NCBI GenBank assembly: GCA_905221605.1 | Contig: CAJNDS010002848.1 | Location: forward strand, 62,001 to 126,000 | Length of the DNA stretch: 64,000 nt | From: Symbiodinium natans | Taxonomy: Eukaryota > Sar > Dinophyceae > Suessiales > Symbiodiniaceae | Direction: 5' to 3' | Shown: positions 1 to 10,800 of the stretch, in pieces | Layout of the letters: each line of letters begins with the position of its first letter | Position numbering within the stretch: position 1 is the stretch's first letter | The notes under the pieces: model-generated | What the model was told of the DNA's origin: nothing | Databases searched by the model: none | What the model saw: only the letters and a program-made list of their open reading frames with translations | Program-made: the position numbers and the translations under genes

Positions 1-2
1 AG

Positions 3-464
3 GTGACTACCACGGAGGCGTTCAAAGCAGTGGTGGTGCGGCAGCAATGGCTAACACCGGAGGGACACTGGAACTTCCTACGCTGGAATGCCGAGACGGA
101 GCAGCTGGACAAGATCGAGGGACAGGGCATCACGCAAGAGGAGTTGGAAAAGTTGATCGAAACCATCCAACAGAGTTGCATGCTGCCTGGAGCCCTCTAC
201 AGATTTCAGGCGACCAGAAGGCTGGCAGCGGAACTGGCGGGACACCAACTGACCTTCGTAGCGGAGGTGGGGCTGAGGCAGCCTGGGGCACAAACACTGT
301 ACCAGTCTCTCGCCAGGATCCAAGGGGTAGCGGCATTGCAGCTAGTGGGTCTACGTGTTCATCACCCGCGACTCCAGATGTCACCGCTGGCGGACACCCT
401 CAGCCGATATCTCAAGTGGTCACTACCTTGGCGTTGCGTAATCCCACCAACCTTTGTTATCTGA
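3..464 (+). CDS. Upstream frame of the retroelement ORF, partial, unrecognised domain
   Basis: This frame is open from the left edge to 464 and has a protein-like composition: an acidic, helical stretch (motif GITQEELEKLIETIQQS at about residues 42-58) followed by a hydrophobic and basic segment. The Met at 3 is probably internal and the protein probably begins outside the window. It overlaps the USP frame (offset by -1) and ends 9 nt after the USP cysteine box has begun. That suggests either a programmed -1 shift or a single inactivating indel near 360-440. I do not recognise the domain. Confidence 0.4.
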   Translation: MTTTEAFKAVVVRQQWLTPEGHWNFLRWNAETEQLDKIEGQGITQEELEKLIETIQQSCMLPGALYRFQATRRLAAELAGHQLTFVAEVGLRQPGAQTLYQSLARIQGVAALQLVGLRVHHPRLQMSPLADTLSRYLKWSLPWRCVIPPTFVI

Positions 465-1219
465 ATTCCGTTGTCAGTGCATGGTTGTGGCTTGCGGCGA
501 AAACTCAAGGTGAATCGAGTACACTCTTTGGACGAGCTTCCGCAGCTTTTCAACGTATCCTGGCATCAAATAGCACATCACCATATATAGCCGGCATGCT
601 TGCATGGCGCCACATACTCTTGACATGGCCCCAACTACACCAACAAAACGATGCTCATGAATTCTGGATATATCTCCAGGATTTTGCCAGAGCGCCTGTC
701 TTCGAAGGAGTTTGGGAGGCGAGGACTGCAGTTGAGGGCCCCGGACGATACATCCGAGAGCTTCAGGGCACACTCTCTGCAGGAATAACTGTTCCTTTGC
801 CACAACGAACAACGGACCTGGATTCCTGTCTTGCAGCTTGGTGTAGACAGCCCTTCATACATGCCCTGGTGCAGGCGCCTCTTTGGTTATGCATACACTT
901 GCCGAGATATGTTGAGCAGGCCGGAAGGATTCGCAAAAACAGGGTCTGTGTTCGCATTGATCCAGGGAACATCACATATGTACCTGTATTTTGCAGAGAT
1001 GGTACCACGGTGCAATGGATGCCGTACCGAATCCTTGCAGGTATCACTCATGCAGGGCGCGACACCAAATGTGGTCACTACCGGGCCTTCTTAAGTGATG
1101 CACCGCTGAGCACCAACACCTGGTTTACCGACGACGGCCAACCAGCAAAAAGCTGCACAGATGACCTTCTGCACCACATTCACCATGAATGCTACATGTG
1201 TTTCCTTACACGCATGTGA
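47..1219 (+). CDS. Ubiquitin-specific protease (USP/C19-like) domain protein, frame-shifted from its upstream part
   Basis: From about residue 128 the frame carries the three USP landmarks in order. The cysteine box is NPTNLCYLNS (Cys codon 455-457, residue 137). The QQ-D-EF-like helix reads QQNDAHEFWIYL. The histidine box is KCGHYRAFL (His codon 1076-1078, residue 344), followed about 20 residues later by WFTDDGQP, which supplies the usual Asp/Asn. The catalytic triad therefore looks intact. The domain is about 250 residues, short for a USP (usually 300 or more), and shows no CxxC zinc finger. The first 120 residues of this frame are low-complexity and probably not translated; the real N-terminus is likely in the other frame. 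The expected activity is cleavage of ubiquitin or a ubiquitin-like partner. Its place just upstream of a TAG-tailed 3' UTR suggests it belongs to a retroelement rather than a host gene. Confidence 0.65.
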   Translation: MANTGGTLELPTLECRDGAAGQDRGTGHHARGVGKVDRNHPTELHAAWSPLQISGDQKAGSGTGGTPTDLRSGGGAEAAWGTNTVPVSRQDPRGSGIAASGSTCSSPATPDVTAGGHPQPISQVVTTLALRNPTNLCYLNSVVSAWLWLAAKTQGESSTLFGRASAAFQRILASNSTSPYIAGMLAWRHILLTWPQLHQQNDAHEFWIYLQDFARAPVFEGVWEARTAVEGPGRYIRELQGTLSAGITVPLPQRTTDLDSCLAAWCRQPFIHALVQAPLWLCIHLPRYVEQAGRIRKNRVCVRIDPGNITYVPVFCRDGTTVQWMPYRILAGITHAGRDTKCGHYRAFLSDAPLSTNTWFTDDGQPAKSCTDDLLHHIHHECYMCFLTRM

Positions 1220-1622
1220 GGGTAATCATGCAGACAATGCCAGCATATGTGGTCGAGGGCACCTCCCACAACTGCAGGTACTTACATTTACTTCCGCTAC
1301 AACATGAGTTCGCGAAGCACACCTGATCTGCTTTTTCACACCACATTTCTGAACAATGTGTAGGCTGTACAGCTTTAATCTGATGGACTGCGAGGTTTAA
1401 GGACCGGGTCAATTGCTCGTTTTCTGACCTGCTTGCATCTCGATGCGGGGTCTATCCCTCACCGAACATGTACATCAGAGGATTTTACTTCTCACCTGCC
1501 ATCACGATTGGCCGCATGCTCTTGGCATGTGCTTTTCTGTACATTGTGTCGCGCTAGGCTTCCTTACCCGAAGCTGCGTATGCAAATGCAAAAAATGCCC
1601 GAATCCCAGTAGTGGTTCAATC

Positions 1623-2092
1623 AAGGGATGTGGCTGGCCTGAAACGTTCTTACGTTCATAATCCACACAGGTGCGGATACCAGAATTGCCACCTTGAGTG
1701 GTTTACCCTGGTGGACCGCCAGCGGGGTCCACGAGACGCTGCGCAGCACATCCTTTCCAAGCAGTCATAGGGGAAAAACCGCCGTCATAGCCGATGGCGT
1801 CTACACAATCAGCGCTCTACTGCCTGATTGGGACTCGCCTACATGTCAACTTTCTCCATGTTGAGAAGAGGAGCAGTTCAAGCTAAGTAGCCGCGCAAAG
1901 ATCCCAAACGGTAACTGTGTATTAACCCCACTCATTGAAGAAGGGATTGTGGCTGGCCTCAACCGTTCCTGTTGAAATAAAGCATGAGGTGCGGATGCCG
2001 GAATTGCCGCATTGAGCGGTTTACCCCGGTGGACCGCCGGCCGAGTCCACGAGACTCGGAGCAGCGCATCCTTACACGCACATAAGGATGGG
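1623..2092 (+). repeat. Direct duplication of about 150 bp in the retroelement 3' region
   Basis: 1623-1773 and 1941-2092 align along their length at a spacing of 318 bp. They share gtggctggcct, the tract gtgcggatRccRgaattgcc, gtttaccc(t/c)ggtggaccgcc, gtccacgagact and cagc(a/g)catcctt. They differ at scattered positions, so the duplication is not recent. Neither copy has a convincing ORF. Confidence 0.7.
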
Positions 2093-2583
2093 ACTTACTG
2101 CAGTTCTAACCCCTGGGGTCTGCATGCACAATGCTCTGCTTCCTTTGCTACGAAGCGGAACTCGCAGAGCTGGAAAACTGCTCACCCTGCATCAACGAAC
2201 TTATACCGCAAAGAGTTGAATCGCATTCCCCTGCATCCCAAGGTGACATCAGCGTGCTGCCCTCCCGGCAGCAAGCCCACTGCCCGAAGCTCCACATAAA
2301 TGTGTTATTCCAAGCCAGCTGATCCTCCTACGATCCTCTGCCTTTCTGCAAAGTGATCCATGTGGGACGCCGCTAGATGGACACTATGGGCGACGGCCAA
2401 CAGGTACGACCCAATTGCAGATCGGTGCGTGTTTGCTGGACGCAGTGAAACACATTAGGACGACGGGGAGAAGACCTTTTCACATCTGAGCGCTAAGCTA
2501 CACCTTGTCTAGCTCCAACCCAATTTTCGGTGCTCGGACGGTGCAAATCGCCCGCAATGAGCAGAGCCCGCTCGCTCAGCGTT

Positions 2584-2589
2584 CAATAA
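2584..2589 (+). promoter_or_regulatory. AATAAA poly(A)-signal-like hexamer before the tail
   Basis: AATAAA occurs 4 nt before the TAG tract. Dinoflagellate genes usually lack this signal, so it may be fortuitous or belong to the element. Confidence 0.25.
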
Positions 2590-2593
2590 AAAA

Positions 2594-3145
<552 letters not shown>

Positions 3146-4090
3146 GGCACCTTCGCATGCTGGATGAAGAAGAGCAGTGGGCCGTGTCGCGTCAGGTGTC
3201 GAATTACTTTACCGAATGAACTATGAACGACTTCCGATCTGCAGGCCTTTTCTACCTATGGAAGGTGCCCTTAATTCAAGGCTCACAAATTTTTCGGGCT
3301 CACTCATAGAATCGTTTTCCCTGTTTAAGGAGACCGAAGTATTGTTATTGATTTGATTGAAATCTTGGTATGATTGTGTGGGTGTTTAGTTCTGCCAGTG
3401 TCTCCGAAGAGAATATGGCTCAAATTGAATCCATCTTCTGCATTTGGTAGAGTCTCCACTCGTGCAAAAGCAGCGGCCAGCTTTGTCTTCGAAAATTTAC
3501 GGCCTCTCAGATGACGAAGACATATATCTTTTCTTCGTCAGAAAATGTTTAGAATAATACGAAGAACAAAATACTGGAACACTCATAAATCGGTTCAATA
3601 GTGCCAAGGGAAAATTTTTTGAAAAATACAAACACTATATGAACTCCAGCAATTTTGATAGTTCCAACATTTTTTCGAAAAGAAGCAAACCCCGAGAGCT
3701 TTTATGATACAACATTTGTTCTTGAAATGCAGAAAATTCGGTTTTTCAATTTTTCCCATAGTTACAATCTCCGAATAAATTTTACGTAAATAGAGCATGT
3801 AGATCAAACGAATGGACAAACTTAGACAAATGAATATTGTAAAATACACATATAATGAACATAGTAGTAATCTTTTCCCTTGAGTACACTCATGGAGTAG
3901 CATTTGAAAAAGAATACTTAGTCGAAATCAAGAAGCCAAAAAATCGAGAAACAGAAAAACACAAGCCGAGCAAAACCATTAAAGACCAACAAATGACAAC
4001 CAACAAGTCCAAAAACCACGAAGCCAACCTATTCCAGAACCAAAAGTTGGGCTTGCCTTTACCGTCGGATATTTTGTATTGATACTCTGT
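3146..4090. other. AT-rich island without a recognisable gene
   Basis: Composition shifts abruptly to AT-rich, with runs such as gaaaattttttgaaaaata and many T or A tracts, and shifts back near 4090. ORFs of 75 and 102 aa occur but are low-complexity and unlike any family I know. I see no terminal repeats that would define an element. Confidence 0.6.
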
Positions 4091-6688
4091 TCTCGAATAG
4101 AAGTCTATGATTTTTTGATCCCTGTCCCTCCAAATGCGCTGGTCACGCCCCTGCGCCCAGCTGCGCGGCGTAAACTAAGTTTCCCGGCAAGCTGGCCCAA
4201 AACCACACGAAACCAAAAAAGCTGAGGCTGCCCCAAGCCACACGAAGCGTAACAAACTGCATGTACCCGGGGGCGCACGAAGCTGGTTTTCTTTGGTTTT
4301 CTGCATTTTCCTTGTTTCTTGTCTTCGTAGAGCAGTCACGATTGACAGCTGAATCCTTGTGCCTTTAATTTGGGACTTCGCTTGAAGCAACAACCTGGCA
4401 AAACATGCGGCATTTTCCTGTGGTGGTTGTGAAACTGGTGGGAGTCAAAGTTCCAATGCTTTCTTGATCATGCCAATGCTCGTGACGAAACTCAAAACGG
4501 GCCATTCGCAAATTTTTGTGCCAAGCAACGAAACATTCTTCTATAACGTTTGCTTGAAGTCGGTGAGTAACCTTCATGATGTATTCTTTGTGCCTCCCCA
4601 CATGAAACTGTTGTGTGGGCTTGCTTCAAATTTCGTCAACGGCGATGGGGGCGGAGGTTTTGGTTCATGCCGAAAAACAAGAAAGTCCAGGTATCCCATG
4701 TACTGGGAGGGCAGGCAAGTAGTGTGTCACGTGATCAAGGGCTGGAGAGCGGCTATGTTGATTTTCGCACGAAGACGTGAAAGCTTTTGCAAGCTGTTGA
4801 CGTTGGTTGCACCACGGCGGGCTTGTCGCATTTGCTTGGTATGTCTTCAGGGTGGGCATTGTATTTTGCTTTCTATTTGTCTTGGAACTTCGGCATCTGC
4901 AGCATGCAGGTTGAAAGTTTGAGCCGAAAGATCCATAGTCACCGCACGATGTCTACATGGTTATGACGATTCATGGGAATTGTGGTGTGCGTGTTCTGGT
5001 ACTTCCTGGTTCACATATGCAGGGTTCACAGCGGCGGTTGTAAAGGGCTTTGTCAGTGGGATTCGCCATGGAAGCAGCGCAGCCGCTGAGCGCTCGGTCC
5101 GAGGCGAAGACTTTAAATGACAAGCGCATAAACAATTCCAAAGAAGCCAAAAAAACATTGTCCAGCTGCCTTCGTGTGGAAAGGTTGATCTATGTGTTGA
5201 CAGGTAAATTTCGTTCGATCGGATAAGCTTCAAGGAAGCCTTTAAATCCCCCAAACTCCTGAATGACGGTACGGGGGGACAATTTCCCTCGAGAGCTGAC
5301 AAATCCCGAAACCTTGCCTTCGGTGGTTGCGAGGATGCTGCCTCCATGCCGAACTCTGCACGAGGGCTCCTCGAGGACGGTCTTCGCTTGTTTGTCGTGC
5401 AAAATGGACGCAAAGGTACGCAGGCTTGTTGTTTGTGGGGTTTCAGGCGTCAGCGAGGGGGGCCTGGGACATAGGAAGAAGGTCCAAGGCATACAAGATA
5501 GCGGTGGCGGATTGAGATCTGCTGAAGCATCGAGCCCTTGTCGTTGCAGTGATACAAGACATCCGAGCCGCCGAGCCACAGTCTTGGTTCAGGTGGAGCA
5601 GCCGGACTTGCAGATGCCCATGAAGGGGTCCCATGAAATCTCCGAAGAGGACCCCGTTGAACCTCTTGCCCCATGGTTTTTTGGAAGCTTCGGGGCATCG
5701 AGTAAGCATACATTGAGCCCCAGCTGCCCTTTACATCGTCCCAACCCCTTCGTTGAACGCTTGTCACGTGCTGGATGTTGAGTTATGGTCGTTTTGGGGT
5801 GCGAGAGTAGGAACTGCGATTAGGTCCTCAACGTGTGGTCTGGTGCAGATCTTACCTTAAGGACCGGCGGTTTTGAGGTTTAGGGGTTTTATGATTTCGA
5901 CACGGTGTGGACTTCAACATCACAAGCAGTAAGATAAGGACAGCCACATGCAGGAGTTTCAACAACTGGATGTCTTCATCAATCAGATGATTGGCTGCTT
6001 GCAGCAGTGTGAGCCGCACAGACTGCACAAAGAAAACGAGTCAGCGAGTCTGCATGTTCTCCCAAAGCCAGTCCTTGATGCAGGCGAGTTGTGGATTACT
6101 GCGAGTTGGTTTACCACGACAAGTGTCAGCCGAGGCTGATCTTCTTCGTCGGCCTGCCTCTGATGGGCCCTCTGACCCTATAAAAAGTTGAAGGTTCGCC
6201 GAAGGCCCCGAGGTGGGAGGAGTGTTTTACGGTGCAGGGATCTGGTTCCATTTTGGGTTGCCCAGTGCAAGCGCAACATTATGCCACCTTGAAATTGCCC
6301 AGTGACGCAGCATGATGGCCTAAAGTCACGCGACAGCAGAACAGCTCAGGCATAGCCGGTGCTTTCTTTACAACGAAGGAAGCAGGCCCCGAAGAGTTTG
6401 GGTGGATTCCGTTTCGAATACCCACAAAGGAACACGTGCCACACAGTGAAGCATGTTTTTTTGCTGTTTGTTGGAAATGCGTACAATGGATACAGTATCC
6501 AAGCAACCGGATGGCTGTATGTGGCGATTTGGGTTAATTTTAGGTAAGTTTGAGGTTCAGGGTGTTAGCACCAAAAGGCGCAACTAGGCTGTCAAGGGCA
6601 TGTGCATGCTCCGAGTCGCTGCTTTGCGTTTGTGGGGGTGTGTTCTTTGGACGGGATCCTCAGGGAACTAGAAGGACCGAATTGACAG
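4091..6688. other. No confident gene; a few exon-like stretches
   Basis: Mixed sequence with short exon-like islands on the + strand. The best are around 5948-6008 (motif EFQQLDVFINQMIGCLQQ after a cag acceptor) and 5590-5622. Neither can be tied to a family or extended with matching phase. Confidence 0.3.
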
Positions 6689-8755
6689 GTTTCCCAATTC
6701 TCTTTTACCTCGGGTACGTGCCCCTCCTGCTGGTCAACAAGGGCATCGAGCTTTATTTCCTCCAGCACTGGAAGAACATGGCTGGCAGCTCAGACGCCAC
6801 ATGTTACCACAGCCAGGCCTCAATCCCAACATTCCCAACCCTCAAGCTCTTTTCGTTCTTTTCTTCCCGCCCCGCTTCTTCACCTTTGATGCCCTTCTTT
6901 TTTCCCCCCGAAGTTCACCTTTGGGGACCCCATTCTGTGAGGATCCGGTCGCCAACCAGATCCAGAAGGAGCCTTGGGCCAACTTGGGCCAACTTGGGCC
7001 AACTCCCGAGACGCCAGAAAGATGCCTCTGAAAAGGGCGGGTCCACCCAGCAGTCACCTGCAAACGTCGGTATCATCATTGTATGGCTCATCGTCCATGC
7101 TGCCCAGAACACTGAACTCCGCCTCCCACAAATTCCAAACTTGCCGGGCCCGAGCGGGTCTCAGCGGAAGGAGCAGTGGGGCCTCTTCTTTCAGAATCCC
7201 GTGGCTTGGCTTCAGGGTTCTAGGGCTTCGGGGTTCCAGAGGTTCTGTATGGTTCTAGAGATTTGGTTCTTTGGGCGTGGGTTTGGTTCATGTCGGTTTA
7301 GAAAAGGTGGTTTGAGTAGTGTCGGGAAGTCGTAGTGACTGTTATCACCGCTTGCAGAGCCATGTAGACCCGACCATGCCGTGATTTTGGTATCTTCGAT
7401 GCCCAACTATATAGTTCCCCTAGCCCACTAATACCCTAAGCTCGGTATGGTCCCAACATCACTCGAGATATCAAGGTCATGCTCCTCTTCAACGGTGTCA
7501 TGGAGCATTTGGCACCTTGGCCGAAGCTGGTTGAGTCAGTTGAGCAGCCCTGGGTCCCCTGCCAAGTTGAGTGTCAAAACATATCACAGTGTATCGTGCA
7601 GATCCTAACCTTACCGCCGTGCCTTGAGCCTTTAGAAAGCTGCCTTGCTGCCTCTTCAAGGATCTCTTCCTGGATGTGGTCTTCGTTGCCACGGCCTACG
7701 CCACTGGCTACAAGATTCTGGCCGCGGCCAGCACTGCCACCTGGCGATAATACGATGCCTCTGATCCCAACCCTTACTGACCACAATAGGCTTTGAACAA
7801 GGGGACCTCGGTGTGACGAGAAGGCTGAAGGCTTGCTACAGAGCCTTGAAACCTCCGTTTGCCAGCCGCAAGCCGGGGGCTTTGTGGATTTGTGGCCTTG
7901 GCGGAGGTCAGTCTAATCCTGGCTGTGGTGGTGCAACTGGGCTGCTCCCAGGCTTCTGCCATGGCTATGGCGGCTTGGCTGAAATGGGGTGCCAAGCTTT
8001 CGAACCCAGGCTTGGTGGATCTTGGCGGCTTGAAGATTTCTGCTAAAGTGCTTCAAAGTCCTGTACTGAGACTTCCGCGATGAACACGGCCCGCGGCATC
8101 AGCAGCCAACACTTTTCTCGGACAGTTTCGGTTGTTCTTGTTTGGATCCTTTGAACCCAAGGGGTTCAGCCGAGGCGAAAGGCCGCAATGTCTACATCCC
8201 ACTTGTCAAGGACGCCCAATCTGGGTTCAGTGGGGTTCGGCTTCTCCTTGGGTCGGAGGGTCCTCACCAGTTTTCGGATTTGGTGCGAAGGCAAAGTGCA
8301 AGTTTACAAAATCCTTGGGCCTCGAGCCCCGAACTCGGCAAAAGCCAGCAGCTGGTGCCAAAAGCATCTTGACCCCGCCATGCCCGGCCTTCCTGAGGTT
8401 TCTTGTTTGGGTCCAAAAGCCAACTGAAGCCCAGCTGAAGCCCAGCTGAAGCCAGCAGCGACCCACTGTCTAATATGAGCCAGGTGTGGATGGCTTGCGA
8501 GCTTCAAGGCATGGCCTGGCTGGGTGACACGTGCTACGTCGCACGCTTCGGCGGCCCGCCAGCTTTCGGGGGGTCGGTTCGGGGCTTTTAGGGTCCCAAG
8601 ATCTGCCTTTAACTTGAAGGTTTCGAGACACAGGGTTCAGGTTCCTATGTCTGCCCGGTTTTCTTTTTGATCTTTTAGGAACCCAGTGCCTTGCCATTCC
8701 CAACAAAGCACCTACAGCTCTACGCGACCTCGCGGTCGATCTCGTGTTGCATTTC
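6689..8755 (+). CDS. Tentative multi-exon membrane protein gene (weak LtrA-like motif)
   Basis: Candidate exons are 6689-6780, 7441-7475, 7661-7743, 7912-7951, 8175-8210, 8509-8553 and 8687-8755. The last six keep one frame (102 codons) with AG acceptors and GT, GC or GA donors. The first encodes a hydrophobic helix (YVPLLLVNKGIELYFLQHW); how it joins the second is unresolved. Exon 7661-7743 has DLFLDVVFVATAYATGYK, which resembles the opening ELFFDLVFV-type helix of low-temperature-requirement A (LtrA) membrane proteins. Exon 7912 gives another hydrophobic stretch (LILAVVVQLG), and exon 8687 has LAIPNKAPTALRDLAVDL. Function is unknown; LtrA is only a resemblance. Low coding density and GC donors match the better-supported genes downstream. 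Some of these exons could be chance. Confidence 0.35.
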
Positions 8756-9146
8756 GCTTGAGCGTGCCGTTTTCCTGTTAGGGCTGAGGATGAATACCAA
8801 GGCCCCGAAGCCGGAACTTGCGAGACCCGCGTTGCCCTATTGTTGTTGCAATTTGTTGTGCCCTTGGTTCCTGCGCATGAGGCGAGGCACCCAAAGACCA
8901 AGTAAGCGCCTCCTTCTAGCCAATTTGGGACAAGAGCAGGGGTTTCACTGATCCTGAACCTTCGACGCTTGCGGAGGAGGGCGAGACAATGTGAACGACA
9001 ATGGCCTGGCCAGCAACCGAAACTTTGCGACCACCATCGCCGAGCAGCTCCCGCAGATGGTGTTTTGGCTCACTGTTGTTTAAGCTCACGGCGCGGTTAG
9101 CGGCCGTGGGCGAAACGCTACTTTTACAACTTTTTCGGGTTGTTGG

Positions 9147-9149
<3 letters not shown>

Positions 9150-9199
<50 letters not shown>
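9150..9199 (+). repeat. G50 homopolymer
   Basis: Fifty consecutive G bases, flanked by ttgttgggga and tggttgcggg. The glycine and proline ORFs spanning it are artefacts. The exact length may be affected by sequencing. Confidence 0.9.
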
Positions 9200-9200
<1 letters not shown>

Positions 9201-9277
9201 GGTTGCGGGCATGTCTTCACGCTTCTTCTTCCTTGCTTCTGGTTCAGATAGCCTCTGTTTCTTGCCGTGTTTTATGT

Positions 9278-9474
9278 ACACTCTTCCAGTCTACAGTTCC
9301 AGCCTTTTACATGCACTCTTCTAGTCCAGCCTTGACAGTTCCAGCTTTTTACAAGCACTCTTCTAGTCCACACTTCCAGCATTGACAGTTCCAGCCTTTT
9401 ACACGCACTCTTCTAGTCCACACTTCCAGCATTGACACAGGACATGCACTCTTCTAGTCAACACGTCCAGCATT
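9278..9474 (+). repeat. Minisatellite with 36-51 bp units
   Basis: Five imperfect units each begin with cactcttctagtc or cactcttccagtc (at about 9279, 9315, 9356, 9407 and 9448). They share ttccagcattgacagttcc and agccttttacacgcac segments, with unit length varying by deletion of sub-blocks. Confidence 0.85.
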
Positions 9475-10009
9475 TTCGCAATGCCCCCTAATCTCGCCAA
9501 ACGCTGTGGGTTGTGCGGGAAATACTTGGGCGAGGCTTGGCGGGTTTGTAGCGGCCAGGTCTAGAAGGTTTGAGGAAGGAAGTAGAGGCTTGCAGAGCTT
9601 CTGTTCGACGGTTGCGTGAATCTCTATTTTGTACACCCTCTGCATCGGTGCCGCCTCGAATGGGGCCCATCTGGTGCGGACCTTGAGGTGCGCCGTCGAG
9701 GAAAACCACAGCACCCCAAGCAATACCACAAACCCTTAACCCTATACCCTGACAACCCTAAACCTTATATGCTAAGCCTGGGGAAGCGGTTAGGAGAGCG
9801 AGTGCGAGGACCCAAGGACCCAAACAACCACACAACACAGAACCGCAAAAACACAGCAAACGCGCAAAAAACCTACTCATAATACGATGATGAAAAATAC
9901 TCAAAACACTGGCAGGCGTGGTAGTTTTGACTACAACAATGCCTAAGATTCACTGCAAGTTAACAAAAAAAAGACGTGTCCGAAAAACACGTTTCAATAG
10001 CGAAACACT

Positions 10010-10080
10010 GTCCTGCGTGGGTTCAAACCACAGTTTGGTGTGCTTTTGGCCCACGGCCGCTAACCGCGCCGTGACCTTGT
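10010..10080 (-). repeat. tRNA-like (SINE-type) sequence with A- and B-box resemblance
   Basis: Read on the minus strand, ggcgcggttagcggccg resembles a tRNA A box, and about 45 nt later ggtttgaaccca resembles a B box. Stems do not form a clean cloverleaf, so a tRNA-derived SINE or relic is likelier than a functional tRNA. Confidence 0.3.
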
Positions 10081-10729
10081 TTAAGTATCTTGTGAAGGTC
10101 TCTGCCTGACCAGGCTCCCACGCAGCCCTGGCTCTTGCGCAATTGTTTTGTTTGCTGAAGTGTATCGCTGCTGGGTCCATTATTGCCGTCCATCGTGGAG
10201 ATGGTTTGGTTGCCAGGGACTCTGATTTGGGGATTTACCTCGAGGGTTCGCTTCTGCCCCTACCCGAATTGTTGGGCTCCTGGGCCTCGCAGCACGTGCT
10301 TCCCGTGTCGTGTAGACCTGAAATACTGTTGTATGGTCGACTTTCCGAAGCCGGCTGCAAGATGATCCCTCAGTAGAATATTTTGTGCGTTGTAGCCTGG
10401 TTCAAAATTGGTCACACACTGAAAAAAAACCCACTGACGCAAACGCAAGGCCCAAACCTTTTGGCTGTACACTGTGCGCACTTCAGAGTTTGATGCGTCG
10501 CCCAACTGAGATTTTGCAATCGCTGTACTTTCGCTGGACCCTTGAAGACCTCAGCACAGAGGCTGGCCCGGGTGGAGCAGGAAGTCTGGGTTGCCTTTGT
10601 GCAAAACCTATGGCTCTGTTTCCGCATCTAGCTTTAATTGTAAACGCTTGCGCGCGCCGCCTCGGCAGCCGGGCCGGCCCCAGGACAGGAAAGGAGGAAA
10701 GAGGGTTTCGCAAAAAAAGGGAGGAAGGG

Positions 10730-10800
10730 CAGAGCGGGTGGGGGGGGGGGGGGGGGGGGGGGGGGGGGTGGGGGGGGTTGGGGGGGGTGGGGCGGGGGGT
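10730..10800 (+). repeat. G-rich tract including G29
   Basis: An uninterrupted G run at 10740-10768 is followed by G7-G8 blocks separated by single or paired T or C, giving strong G-quadruplex potential on the + strand. Adjacent proline or glycine ORFs are artefacts. Confidence 0.85.

Larger units (their letters stand above)
9086..10074. repeat. 25-bp perfect inverted repeat about 1 kb apart
   Basis: 9086-9110 and 10050-10074 are exact reverse complements (core gcgcggttagcggccgtggg). The right copy lies in a tRNA-like sequence read on the minus strand. A 50-base G tract lies between the arms. Confidence 0.8.

Noticed and set aside
9065-9076. Possible relic of the dinoflagellate spliced leader (ttttggctca)
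   Set aside because: Only about ten bases match by eye and the rest of the leader is absent; no complete relic was seen elsewhere in the window.
9278-9474. CRISPR-like array
   Set aside because: The repeats are imperfect, have no constant repeat/unique spacer structure, and the genome is eukaryotic; it is a minisatellite.
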